Source: Pieris napi
Lineage: Eukaryota; Arthropoda; Insecta; Lepidoptera; Pieridae
Length of the DNA: 64,000 nucleotides
Assembly (NCBI RefSeq): GCF_905475465.1
Contig: NC_062244.1
Coordinates: forward strand, 1,190,501 to 1,254,500
Direction of reading: 5' to 3'
A program made the translations under genes and the position numbers. Each line of letters starts with the position of its first letter. Position 1 is the stretch's first letter. A model generated the notes under the pieces. The model searched no databases. It worked only from the letters and a program-made list of their open reading frames with translations, and was not told where the DNA came from. Shown here piece by piece: positions 20,862 through 30,565 of this stretch.

Positions 20862-21000
20862 ATGTTTGTCTAGTGGTTTAAGCGTGCTGCTAGCGAGTTC
20901 GAATCTCGACTGGGCCAGCTTTCTTTCTATCCGGTACGGTGAAGGATAACATCGTGAGGAAACCGGCATTAGATCTAAAAAGTTGCTCACCAACTCACCA
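20862..21000 (+). repeat. variant tRNA-headed SINE
   Basis: GTCTAGTGGTTTAAGCGTGC and GAGTTCGAATCTCGACTG give A and B boxes of a tRNA-like promoter. GGTGAAGGATAACATCGTGA and GGAAACCGGCATTAGA then match the SINE-A body. The head differs from the usual SINE-A head, so it may be a sister family. Confidence 0.65.
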
Positions 21001-21725
21001 TTAGACAGTATGTGAGACGACTAAAACGTCACCATATTCTAGAGCTAGAAGACCGACAGTAGCTCTAGACAGAAGATGAGTAGATACTTCCAATGGGAAG
21101 TCACTCCACATGACAGCACCACAGAAAAAAATGGCTCATAGCCTTAGGGCTGATTGCAAATAACTGCAGAAAAAAAAATCTAAAAAGCCATATGCCACCC
21201 AGAAGGAATATACACGAAACAGATGCAGAAATCTAAGGCCAATACCTACAGCTAGCGTTGTTTACTTTTTGACACATTGGAGATAATTACTGTAAGAGGC
21301 AAGAATTCTCAAGTTTTTTAATCAATTTCTACGGCATATTTCCCAAGTTTTATTCCTTCATGACACGAATTAAGTTTGGTAGTGGTTAAATGGAGATGTT
21401 CAAATAAAACAATTTTGTTTGAAGCTAGGTGACTGACTTTAATGGTTTAAAATATGACATTAGGAGTGAAGTTGCTAACAAAAACTAACTTGGCTTATCT
21501 AAGGGTTCACAAATCTAATTGACACTTATGTTATTGGACATTATCGGAAACGAGAATGTTAAAATACAATTAACGAGTGTGGTAAAAACTAAAGAGTTCA
21601 TATTGGTTTCAAGTGTGCGATGATTGTTAACATTGTGTTTACGCTTCAAATTATCAACTAAAATATTTATATGTAACTTAACTAAAGATTACATAACATA
21701 CGAACGAACTGATTTTTAAAAAGCC
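21001..21725. other. no gene recognised
   Basis: No recurring element or coding segment was recognised. Confidence 0.35.
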
Positions 21726-22368
21726 TTTTTGAAGTTATACTTCTTTAGGCGTGAAATTTTACAATGCGCGCGCACCTGTGACACAAAATTAGGAGTGTGA
21801 TTATAGCGTGCGCGAGCGAGATAGGACTAAGACAATCTACAAGTAAAAAGAAATAGAATATGCGTGAAGTTCGTATGCCAAGAATTTTGAATGACCATAA
21901 TGACATTTGTCATTTACCTTTTAAACAAATAAAGGAGTTTTAATTATTTTTTCAAAGAAATTTAGCAATGCTTTTTGAATTATAATCAGAAGTGATTTAA
22001 ATTGAATATTTAAACCAATACTTATTAATATTTGTGAAAAAACTGTGCTCATCAACCTTCCTAAGTGCTTCAATACAATTGAGGTTAACTATCCGTATGT
22101 ATTATTATTATCGAGTAATGTTTTGATTAAAAAAATGACCACATTGTTTAATCAAAACATGTAATTTTTCTGATTTAATCTAGCAAATATAAGGACAAGA
22201 GACAAAAAACAATTGATTAGTAAGTGCACTAAATTGAATACAAAAAAAGAGTTGTCATCTTATCGCTGTGAAATATCAAAAACTGGAGGTGGAACAAAGC
22301 CAAACTATTTTTAATAATGCCAAAGAAGTATAACTTCTTACGCGCGTACATAAGTACACGCACCCTTT
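21726..22368. mobile_element. Rep-G element, copy 1 (longest)
   Basis: The left end TTTTTGAAGTTATACTTCTT then TAGGCGTG and the right end GCCAAAGAAGTATAACTTCT then TACGCGCG are inverted versions of one motif. Next to the left end, AAATTTTACAATGCGCGCGC and TGACACAAAATTA recur at 43930 and 54845, and AAAGAAATTTAGCAATGCTT recurs at 54650. A hairpin with 14-bp arms (ATGTTTTGATTAAA) lies at 22118-22160. There is no coding frame. This is a short DNA element of unassigned superfamily. Confidence 0.7.
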
Positions 22369-22375
22369 TTTTTGT

Positions 22376-22620
22376 ATAAATTGCGTTGCCGGCCTTTTAA
22401 GAATTGGTACGCTATTTTCTTGAAGGACCCTAAGTCGAATTGGTTCGGAAGTACTTCAGTTGGCAGCTGGTTACACAAAGTGGTGGTGCGCGGCAAAAAC
22501 TGCCTTGAAAAACGCTCAGTTGTGGAACGGCGGACGTCGAGGTGATACGGGTGGAATTTCGTATTCTGTCTCGACGTCCGACGATGAAACTCATCTGCAG
22601 GTAGGCGTTATCCCTTAACA
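22376..22620 (+). repeat. Rep-B 3' part
   Basis: It starts abruptly at AAATTGCGTTGCCGGCCTTT, right against the end of Rep-G. It runs through GGAACGGCGGACGTCGAGGT to TCGACGTCCGACGATGAAAC. GACGTCGAGG and CTCGACGTCC make a short inverted pair inside the repeat. Confidence 0.9.
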
Positions 22621-23039
22621 TCCGATTACATGTTAACAGATCTATAAAAAAATACTACCCAAGATTTAAGAATCTCAATAAACAAGTCCTTGGTCTTTCC
22701 TACAATTTCTAATTGCCTTATAAACATCTAATACGTATAAGAAATAATTATTACAGCAATAACAAGGCATTATAACTCCTTTATATTCAATACAGGAGCC
22801 CATTCTCGGAATAGAACGTGCATCACCTTTTTTACCGATTTTATCGAATCGAAACGAGTTTTTTGGACGAAAACATTAAAAATCTCGACACCGATTCGAC
22901 GAACAATAAAATTTTATGTCTCTATCAGAATTTGTGATTGAAAGTGATAAAATTGATATTTTTAACATTTCTTCACGTATCTGATATACGCTGGTTTAAT
23001 TAGATAATCATTTAGGTATTAATACATAGTAATTTACGA
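22621..23039. other. no gene recognised
   Basis: AT-rich; a stretch near 22800-22910 is somewhat richer in CGA words but gave no match inside the window. Confidence 0.35.
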
Positions 23040-23360
23040 AGAATTGACAAAATGAGGACCAGGAATTTAAGAGATAAACAACTTAAATGGAAATGGGTTG
23101 GACATACCATAAGAGGAGCAGATAAATGGAGCAAAATTGTAACACTATGGCCACCAAGAAGCCATAAAAGAAACAGAGGTAGGCAATTTAAAAGGTGGGC
23201 TGATGAAACCATGGAATGGGCTGGAAAGACTAAGACCTGGACAAGACTTGGTATACAATAAGGAAAAAAGGAGGACAAGACAGAATCAGTTATCGTAAAT
23301 TAAGAAAAAAGTTACTGTAATGTATATATTTTGAATTTCTAAGGCTATAAATAAATAATT
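23040..23360 (+). pseudogene. LINE-S relative: ORF2 C-terminus
   Basis: A 69-codon frame from 23052 reads KQLKWKWVGHTIRGADKWSK, then VTLWPPRSHKRNRGRQFKRW and ADETMEWAGKTKTW. The K-W-x-W-x-GH-x-x-R...W-x-P...GRP-x-x-RW-x-D...AGK-x-W order is the diagnostic end of RTE-like and related non-LTR reverse transcriptases. It stops at a TAA after GIQ, short of the usual LEEAF end. An AT-rich 3' stretch follows. It is a 5'-truncated dead copy and the frame is intact only over this stretch. Confidence 0.8.
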
Positions 23361-23514
23361 TGCGAAATAATGGACAGATTATTTTTATCATTAAATTCTC
23401 CTTCCTGGATTAGGTACTTATGACTGTATGTTTCGAATAACAGTCACAACATGCTCCATTACTGGAAGACAAACATCTTAATTATTAAATACCTATCTTT
23501 GGTATCTGCGGCTT

Positions 23515-23806
23515 TTGGTATCTGTGACATCTCGCACCGGCTCCAAGTCTTCGTCAACGGGCAACGGGAAACCGCGATTAGGCAGCAGATCAAGCGACTC
23601 AAGTGGAAATGGATAAGCCACAGTTATATCCCCAAGTAGGCGCTTGATTGGAACCCGCAACCGAACCCGGAAAGCAGAAGTGTGGCAGTCCTAAGCAACC
23701 CTGTGGTACAGTTGCAGATGAGGCAAAGAGAGCCAGCTCAAGACCGGACGCGATGAAGACCCACTGTGGACGCCCTCTGCCCCATCTAGGGGTTATAGGA
23801 CCTTCA
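23515..23806 (+). pseudogene. LINE-Q: ORF2 C-terminus
   Basis: The translation gives RLQVFVNGQRETAIRQQIKR followed by LKWKW in frame 1. After a stop and frame change come VADEAKRA and DALCPI with a stop. The R-L-x-x-F-x-N...I-x-x-Q-I...KW-x-W...TVADEAKRA...LCPI order marks the end of a non-LTR ORF2. The region between AKRA and the DRTR-like segment is deleted in the same way as in the copy at 47625-47845. CCCCATCTAGGGGTTATAGG follows the stop in all copies. Confidence 0.75.
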
Positions 23807-23854
23807 GTAGTACTAGTAGCTAGTATTGTCTTTGATTGACATAACCTTTACACA

Positions 23855-24087
23855 TTTAAAGAAAATAACTTTTTGACCGGGAAACTCCGGGGAAATAAAT
23901 ACAGATAATGCAACTTTCTCTACAGCTGTGATACTTTTTTAAAATCCGACACCTTTTGTCTTCAGTCACCGTGACCACGCACGCTGTAAAGCACGCGAAA
24001 CGTCGGATAAATTTAAAATTATGTTAAATAGTTGTAAATTTATAATAATACATAACTTCAATCCGGTCAAAAAGTTTTTTCTTTAAA
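23855..24087 (+). mobile_element. Rep-F, copy bounded by inverted ends
   Basis: The 3' tail CCGGTCAAAAAGTTTTTTCT at 24063 reappears inverted at the left edge (23855-23880, ending TTTTTGACCGG). The body has CAGTCACCGTGACCACGCAC and CTGTAAAGCACGCGAAACGT (about 23994-24005). That motif resembles the eroded hammerhead region near the ends of Penelope-like elements, and terminal inverted pieces are also usual there. No reverse-transcriptase frame remains. The Penelope assignment is an inference. Confidence 0.65.
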
Positions 24088-24460
24088 AGTACTAGTAGCT
24101 TTTGGTGCATTCATTTTTATTTTTACTATTGTTAGATAGTTATTAAAACAAATGTTGGGCCACAGTAAATATCATGAAAACATTCATTTGAGATTAAATA
24201 ACTTAATTTCGTAGTAAATATATTGGAATTAATCGACCCAATCAGTATTTTTATCAATTCTACTTATATCTTTCTCGAATTCCTAGCTTTACGATTCAAG
24301 ATACAATCGCCCTGCATTGGTTTATATGATTTTGAAATCGTTAAGTAGAAATTTTATTGTCAACTAATATGAGGCCGTGACTTAGGTATTTTAATTCGTT
24401 TTTATAATTAAGTCAAATAGTGATACGTTTGATGTTACATTTTATTTCAAATTTTTTATC
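24088..24460. other. AT-rich, nothing recognised
   Basis: No recurring element, RNA or coding segment was recognised. Confidence 0.4.
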
Positions 24461-24592
24461 TACACCAATATTATAAAGAGGAAATATTTGATTGCTTGTT
24501 TGCATTGAATAGACTCCAAAACTACTGGACCGATTTGAACAATTCTTCCACCATTGGAACCCTACGTTATCCCTGATGAACATAGGCAGAAC
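24461..24592 (+). mobile_element. Helitron-like 5' fragment
   Basis: CCAATATTATAAAGAGGAAA, CCAAAACTACTGGACCGATT and TGAACAATTCTTCCACCATT have the order of a lepidopteran Helitron 5' region. It is cut off by the Rep-B copy that begins at 24594. Confidence 0.5.
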
Positions 24593-24593
24593 A

Positions 24594-24998
24594 TTATAGA
24601 ACAGAGGGAAGACGGGCAGAAGGCTCATCTGATGTTAAATGATACATGAACTCTCACATTGCCAGATGAGGCTGGCGAGTGCGTTGCCGGCCTTTTAAGA
24701 ATTCGTACGCTCTTATCTTGAAGGACCCTAAGTAAAATTGGTTCGGAAATTCTTCAGAGGCCAGCTGGTTCCACATAGTGGTGGTGTGCGGCAAAAACTT
24801 CATTAAGAAACGCTCAGTAGTGGAAAAACGAACGTCAAGGTGATACGGATGGTATTTGGTATTCTGCCTTGACGTCCCATTATGAAACACAGCTGCGGTA
24901 TTAGCCCGAAAAACTCCTCTGAACACTACATGGTAAATGCGGTAGAAGATGCAGAGAAACCCCACATTTTTACGCAACGCCAAGGGATCAAGCCACAC
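24594..24998 (+). repeat. Rep-B, longest copy
   Basis: It runs from TATAGAACAGAGGGAAGACG through GCGTTGCCGGCCTTTTAAGA, CAGCTGGTTCCACATAGTGG and TTGACGTCCCATTATGAAAC to GAACACTACATGGTAAATGC and AACGCCAAGGGATCAAGCCA. It shows the 3' half of the family that other copies lack. A 114-codon minus-strand frame covers it, but no domain is present. Confidence 0.95.
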
Positions 24999-25475
24999 GA
25001 AATTTATAACGCACTCTTATTTATTATATATTTTTCTAATTTCCCTTCCTTCAACTGCTTGATAATGTTAAGTAAGAATGGTTGTGTGAAACAGCAAGCT
25101 TACTCTGTGTTTAGACTTAATTTCAACTTAATGACTTAAGATAGAGCGTGTCCCAATAAATCGTGCGCGGGCCGTAGTACGTCCAAAACCCCATTGTATC
25201 TAATCGTAACAAAATTCCTATTGTAATTACTAAAACCCTTTCTACAGTAAATTTGCGCTTCGCAATAAAACAGTGGCATGAATGTGTCGTTTTATTACCA
25301 CTGCTAATTGCCTGAGGGTCGAATCTATTAATAATTGTTCATTACTTTCGGGAGGTCAGAGATCGTGCGAACATAGTTTATTTATTGACGGTTGGAATGA
25401 TGAAATAAAAAAAAATTAAAACAAGACTAATTTAGTTAAGTGATTCCAAAAATAATTTTCATTTCTTATCCCTAC
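24999..25475. other. no gene recognised
   Basis: No recurring element or coding segment was recognised. Confidence 0.35.
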
Positions 25476-25483
25476 AAAAAAAA
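25476..25483 (-). terminator. T8 polymerase III-type terminator after 5S
   Basis: Eight T residues on the minus strand directly follow the final TTGGC of the 5S-like sequence, where a 5S gene would terminate. Confidence 0.65.
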
Positions 25484-25580
25484 GCCAACATAACGAGGTG
25501 TTCTCAGGCGGTCACCCATCCAAGTACTGACCTCGCCCGACGTTGCTTAACTTCGGTGATCGGACGAGAACCGGTGTATT
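25484..25580 (-). rRNA. 5S rRNA-derived sequence, 5'-truncated
   Basis: Read on the minus strand: ACACCGGTTCTCGTCCGATC, then ACCGAAGTTAAGCAACGTCG, GTACTTGGATGGGTGACCGC and a final TTGGC. This is the order of animal 5S rRNA from about residue 23 to the 3' end. The internal polymerase III control blocks (AAGTTAAGCAACG at 25541-25553, GATGGGTGACCG at 25509-25520) are intact. The first 20 or so residues are replaced by unrelated or strongly diverged sequence. A T8 run follows the 3' end. It is most likely a 5S pseudogene or 5S-derived retroposon; a single dispersed gene cannot be excluded. Confidence 0.85.
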
Positions 25581-25650
25581 ACAACAGCAAATAGCAAAAA
25601 AGTGTCGTCTAGCCCCCTTTCACAACGCGCCATAAGGAACTTCGTTCCAA

Positions 25651-25926
25651 AAATCAGTGGCACTACAACCCTTTTTAGGTCTGGGCCTCAGATTTCTTTA
25701 CCTGTTTCATGATCCATTGTCAATCTAATAGCCTCTTGTGCCTGACACACGACGTCAACTTTTTGAGTGTAAGGCAAGTCGGTTTCCTTACGATGTTTTC
25801 CTTCGCCGTACGAGTGAATGGTAAAATGCGCACATACAAAGAAAGTCTATTGGTACATAGCCCGGGATCGAACCTTTGACCCCAGGTATGAGAGTCGCAC
25901 GCTGAAGTTACTAGGCCAACACTGCT
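25651..25926 (-). repeat. SINE-A, full length
   Basis: Complete from AAATCAGTGGCACTACAACC to GTTACTAGGCCAACACTGCT. The tRNA-like B box is present (plus-strand GGGATCGAACC near 25863). Confidence 0.95.
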
Positions 25927-26027
25927 AAGAATAATGAAATAGTTTTTGTAAAATAATTTGGGATAAAGCAGTTTGTGGTCTCTTTCTATTAAATAGTGCA
26001 TACGCTGTGTTGAAAAGAGACAAATTT

Positions 26028-26292
26028 CTGCTGCACCACTACTATGTGGAACCAGATGCCCACTATTTCCGAACCAATTTGACTTAAGAAGGACCCTTTA
26101 AGTAAAGAGCGTACCAATTATTTAAAGGCTGGCAGCGCGCTTGTGAGCCTTCTGGCAGTGCCAGCTGCCCACTGAAGTATTTCCGAACTAATTCGACTTA
26201 GGATCCTTCAAGAAGAGAGCCTACCAATTCTTAACTACTTTATTCTGACAGCGCGCTTTTGAGCCTTCGAGTGTCCATGGGCAGCGGCAGAC
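26028..26292 (-). repeat. two Rep-B pieces in direct order
   Basis: The CCCACT...ATTTCCGAAC...GACTTA...GTACCAATT...GGCAGCGCGC order occurs at 26040-26158 and again at 26161-26285. The two are about as different from each other as separate insertions would be. A second Rep-B insertion or an old tandem duplication would both fit. The right edge abuts LINE-D at about 26291. Confidence 0.8.
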
Positions 26293-26545
26293 CTACATAG
26301 TAATAATAATAAATAAAATTATATTAATAAGTATATTAATAATAATAAATATTAAATTAAAACAAATTTTAAAAGTTTGGTTCCTGTGGCTGTAACTTTA
26401 ACACTGGCAGCATTTCCTCGCTGTATTGCGATACTTATTCGTTGATAAAAGCACCAGCTCTGGGGTCACCGGTACTATCTACCAGGCGCCAACTTAAATC
26501 TTTAATCAGCTGTGCACTTGAACCCCACGGCCCAAATAATGTCTA
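26291..26545 (-). repeat. LINE-D 3' end
   Basis: ACCTACATAGTAATAATAAT, AAAAGTTTGGTTCCTGTGGC, GCAGCATTTCCTCGCTGTAT, then CACCAGCTCTGGGGTCACCG and AACCCCACGGCCC. In the sense direction part of the RT-type C-terminal frame (D-P-R-A-G..., I-Q-R-G-N-A-A) is readable. Confidence 0.9.
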
Positions 26546-27344
26546 TACAAAAATGTATTGTCAGTATTACGATATCTAAAATATCGTATGTTTAGTTCAA
26601 TCGGGAATATTCTAATGTCGCCCCAAAGAAAGGGGTTGATATTTATCGTGAAGTGTTTATTACGTAAATTATTACCCTTAATGACTTCCCGAACCCCCCA
26701 AGAATATCCTATTGGCAATTAACAGCAAAGGAATGCTAAATTATTGCTCACGACATTTTGGAGGTACATTTGAATTTTGTGGGTAGTAGGTAGCTGTGTG
26801 ATGAAATTAATACAAGACTGGGAAATATGTGAATATTAACAGGACATTATCACCGTTACAGATGATTTGTTTTATGAAAAATATATTTTGTTGTAATTTT
26901 TAACATAATTTTTAATCCCTTTTAAGTTTTTTTAATACGGTTAATATTTCTGAATATTGAAAATCTATGTGCGCAATTAACGCCTATTCTCTCAGTCAAA
27001 GCAGAGCCTTGCACTGAAAAATAGACAGGCACAGAAGACTTTAGTTACAAGCAGAACATTAAACAACGGAAAATTGCCACATGACCGCTACCAGCAAGTT
27101 GATAGAAGGAAAAAATCATCGCAATATTAGGGAGGTGACGGGTATTGCGACTTCGAAAGCGTTGCTGCATCTTTCATTGTATTTAAAACATAAAATTGTA
27201 GATTTCTGGGGACCATTAACACTTACTCAGTCTGTGGTCAGATTATTGGACCTAACAATTGCTAGGTTATTTATTTATGCAAGCCAAGAAAACTTAAATA
27301 TTACTTATCATAAATTCTGTATGAAAATGTCTCTGTAGGTTTTT
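26546..27344. other. no gene recognised
   Basis: Frames at 26506-26718 (minus, 70 codons) and 27081-27338 (plus, 85 codons) have no domain and no splice-bounded extension that could be argued. Confidence 0.35.
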
Positions 27345-27470
27345 CTTCTTCTCCAGTCGCTCTCTTCATTTCTGAAGATCGTGTTAGTAGCGCCACACAA
27401 CCTTCTCCACTCTCCCCTGTCTTGGGCAGGTCTCTGGCCTGGGCTCTGTAGCTTAGCTTATCACCTGCCT
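27345..27470 (-). pseudogene. LINE-T: ORF2 C-terminal scrap
   Basis: The minus strand reads RPAQDRGEWRRLCGATNTIF and then RNEESDWRRRK. The AQDR-x-x-WR series is a common end of non-LTR ORF2 proteins. The fragment is short, and the family is otherwise represented here only by the possible scrap at 13915. Confidence 0.55.
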
Positions 27471-27997
27471 GACATAACAGAAATGTATTTACCTATTATT
27501 TAATATGTATTTACAAAACGTGTTCTTAATATATTTTTATTATTACTAAACTAATGTACACAAATCTTGGCTAAAATAAATCTACCCTATCTTAATTTAT
27601 TCCTAGTATTTACTTCGGTTCGATTAAGATGCGATATTTGAGGGTAGAACAAAAAGCAGCCATTCCGGACGTCCACACTTGCAATTTATTGCTCAAGGGG
27701 TTGTCGTTCGATTTTCGCTTAAAACATATAAGGTAAAATTGTATGGAAGACGCAATCTGTTGTTATTATTAAGGAGTTTAAGAACGATTCTTTATTTGGG
27801 ATATGTTATCGACGTATAATTATTTATAGTATTGCATTTTTCTCATTAAAAATTAATTGTTTAAAGATCTCTTCTACCTCTTTTCATCATAGCAATAACC
27901 CATTTTATTAGAACAAGACGAAATAGTATTAGTAATTGTTACAAGTGTATAATTTAATTGTAAACCGACCGTTATTATTGTACTTGTATTATACAAT
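27471..27997. other. AT-rich, nothing recognised
   Basis: No recurring element, RNA or coding segment was recognised. Confidence 0.4.
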
Positions 27998-28278
27998 AAA
28001 TCAGTGGCACTACAACCTTTTTATGTCTGGGCATCAGTTTCAATTGTAATAATAATTCAGTTGTATCTGTTTCAATCAAATAAGCATGTAGGTGATCAGC
28101 CTCCTGTGCCTGACATACGCTGTCGACTTTTTGGGACTAAGGCAAGTAGGTTTTCCTTCACCGTTCGAGCGAATGTTAAATGCGCACATAGACAGAAAGT
28201 CCATTAGGGCACAGCCGAGCATCGAACCTGCGACCTCAGAGATGAGAGTCGCACGCAGGAGCCACTAGGCTACTGCTG
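27998..28278 (-). repeat. SINE-A, left arm of an inverted pair
   Basis: Full-length minus-strand copy: ATCAGTGGCACTACAACCTT tail, AGCCGAGCATCGAACCTGCG head. It faces the plus-strand copy at 28670-28945, with 391 bp between them. Confidence 0.95.
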
Positions 28279-28669
28279 CACTTGAATCACTACCAAACTA
28301 CCAAAAAATCCGTCGAACAAAAAGTTGATAATTTTTTGTAATTACTTATTAAAGCATCTTGTTCAAATTATGTGTTTAAATTTACTTATATTACGTAAAT
28401 CATATTTTACTTAATTCCCATAAAAATAATTTAAAGATTAAGAAATAAAATTTAATGATTGTCGGCGCAGTGATATAAAAATGCATAAATCCTGCTTTAT
28501 GGTCCAAAGTGCATTTTTATCGATATTTATCGAGATATCGGTACAGCACTGATTGTTTTGTTGTGCTATTGATTTGTTTTATTGTTATTAGTGTTGTAAT
28601 CTGATATGTTTTTCTGATGTTCGATTTGTATAGATATTTTAATTGTATAATAATTGTTTACATTGAGCT

Positions 28670-28945
28670 GTGTTGGCCTAGCGGCTCCTGCGTGCGACTC
28701 TCATTTATGAGGACGTAGGTTCGATCCCCGGCTGTGTACCAATGGACTTTCTATGTGCGCATTTAACATTCGCTCGAACGGTGAAGGGAAACATCGTAAG
28801 GAAATGTTACCTTAGACACATAAGGTTAGCGTGTCTCAGGCACAGGAGGATGACCATCTACTTGCCTAATAGATTAACAAATGATCATGAAAGAAATTCA
28901 TAAATCTGAGGCCTAGACCTAAAAAAGTTGTAGCACCACTGATTT
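28670..28945 (+). repeat. SINE-A, full length, right arm of an inverted pair
   Basis: One of the best copies. The head is GTGTTGGCCTAGCGGCTCCT, the body GAACGGTGAAGGGAAACATC, the end AAGTTGTAGCACCACTGATT. The tRNA-like head supplies polymerase III boxes. The body carries no coding sequence, so mobilisation would depend on LINE machinery. Confidence 0.97.
28674..28728 (+). promoter_or_regulatory. internal polymerase III promoter of SINE-A
   Basis: A-box-like TGGCCTAGCGG at 28674-28684 and B box GGTTCGATCCC at 28718-28728 have the spacing of tRNA genes. The B box is a full match to the usual core. No cloverleaf with a proper acceptor stem forms, so it is a SINE promoter and not a tRNA gene. 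Confidence 0.8.
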
Positions 28946-28992
28946 TAATTATTTAATAAAATGCAGATTTCAGCAAATGTAAACAAAGCTAT

Positions 28993-29062
28993 CAAAAATA
29001 ATAGTACATAAACGCATTAAATTTTTGTAGGAATACTCGAGAATGCATTTCGTTTTCAACGG
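28993..29062 (+). repeat. Rep-M copy 1
   Basis: CAAAAATAATAGTACATAAA, then CGAGAATGCATTTCGTTTTC. The same 70-bp segment recurs at 48801-48872 with a few changes. Neither copy shows ends or a tail, and the class is unknown. Confidence 0.75.
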
Positions 29063-29679
29063 ACCAATCATGATAGAAGAAGATAGAAGACACTATATTT
29101 TATACTATAACAGTATTTTTTCCGGCTTTTTTAAGGTGTTAAAAAAAAGTATTATAAAGATAATTTTTTTTCAAGATCACATCCACACTATTATAACCTA
29201 TCGATGTCGTATCGTTATATTTATCGTTATCGTTATTATCGGCCGTTATATCTGATTTAACGACGAAATGAACAGAAATTATCTCTTACCTGCATTTAAA
29301 TTTAGGTTTTACATCGAATCTATCGAAAAGTATCTAAGTCTTATTTCTCTTTTGACGACATTTTTAATGCCAATAATGTTATCAGTGTCACCTGGATGTT
29401 ATATTATTCATTCTACGTGTAAATTACATAAGTGTTTGTTTGTCCACGAAATTAAGATATACACGAGACAATGACTGATTAAAATCATGATCGAACAGCC
29501 CAAATTTTTATAAAAACGGTTCAGTTATTTTGGAGATATGGGTCTCCTAGCATTTCTGGTGGGGATGTGTATAAACATACACAGGTATCTCAAGTCTAGT
29601 TCTAATCTAAGTTTTCTTTTCAGTAGTATGTCGGTAATTTTAATTATTATTATATTGGTTAAGACTATGCACCTCTATA
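29063..29679. other. AT-rich, no gene recognised
   Basis: A CGTTAT-rich run lies at 29213-29248. Frames of 60-70 codons here have AT-driven hydrophobic composition and no domain. Confidence 0.4.
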
Positions 29680-29893
29680 TCTTTATATATATAATTCTAC
29701 TGTATGTGTGTATTTTACTGAACTCGTAAACGGCTGGGCCGATTTGCATGATTTTTTTGTATGCGATTGGGTGGCGATATTTAGGATCACAAATCAGCCC
29801 GGCAGATAGCGCTGCAGTCGGTACTTTCATACTTTGTTTAATATCCTAATTACTTGAAATATCATGCAGTACAACGTCTGTCGGGTCCGCTAA
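29680..29893 (+). mobile_element. short non-autonomous Helitron
   Basis: TCTTTATATATATAATTCTA follows an A at the 5' end and GTCGGGTCCGCTAA precedes a T at the 3' end. ACGGCTGGGCCGATTTGCAT lies in the subterminal region. At 214 bp it is about half the length of the copies at 19352 and 32867. Confidence 0.75.
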
Positions 29894-30300
29894 TATATAC
29901 CTATATTTTTTTTTTCACACCATTATTCTACTCCAGGAAATAAAATATGTTTTAGAGTATAAGCCTTTCTTCACAAACAAAATTAAGATATAAACAGATA
30001 AAATAACTAAAATAAATAATTCTTTCAAGTCGTTTTATGATGAAATTAAAAGATTTTTATTTAAAGTTCAGGCGCATATGTACAAAGTATTACGCTTGAT
30101 TAAAAACATCAATGTGCACGCTCGATGCCTTAATTAGAACTCTTTTAGTGATGTACTGTTTGTCGATAGTTTTAATTGTTTGTCGATGAATCATTGTCTA
30201 TTTTTTCACTATTGAATTTTAGGAATATATCTCATAAATTTCAATAAGGACATATTTGTACACTATCCCAATATCGACTTAAAATAATTTATTAATTTAA
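29894..30300. other. AT-rich, nothing recognised
   Basis: No recurring element, RNA or coding segment was recognised. Confidence 0.4.
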
Positions 30301-30565
30301 TAAAAAAAATTATGAAGAATTAATAAAAGTTAAAACCAATTTAAAAAGTTTGGTCCTTGTGGCAGTGTACCAGCATTTCTTCGCTGTATTGCGCTACTTA
30401 TTAATTGTTGAGCGAGAAAAACACCAGCTCTGGGGTCAACGGTAGTATCTACCAGAAGCCTTTCATCTTTAAATAGTGCCTATACATTTGAGCCCCACGG
30501 CCCAAGAGTCTCTACTCCAAAGGGAACAAAATCGAAGTTGGAGGAAAGAATCTTACATGTGAGCC
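30301..30565 (-). repeat. LINE-D 3' end
   Basis: AAAAAGTTTGGTCCTTGTGG, CATTTCTTCGCTGTATTGCG, CTGGGGTCAACGGTAGTATC, then TTTGAGCCCCACGGCCCAAG and CCAAAGGGAACAAAATCGAA. This is the most 5'-extended D copy along with 52660-52905. In the sense direction it contains the codons for V-P-F-G-V-E-T-L-G-P. Confidence 0.9.

Noticed and set aside
24654..24998. 114-codon minus-strand frame
   Set aside because: It is the antisense of the long Rep-B copy, with no domain.
28674..28728. Possible tRNA gene
   Set aside because: A and B boxes are present but no acceptor stem forms, and the same head is repeated many times with the SINE body attached.
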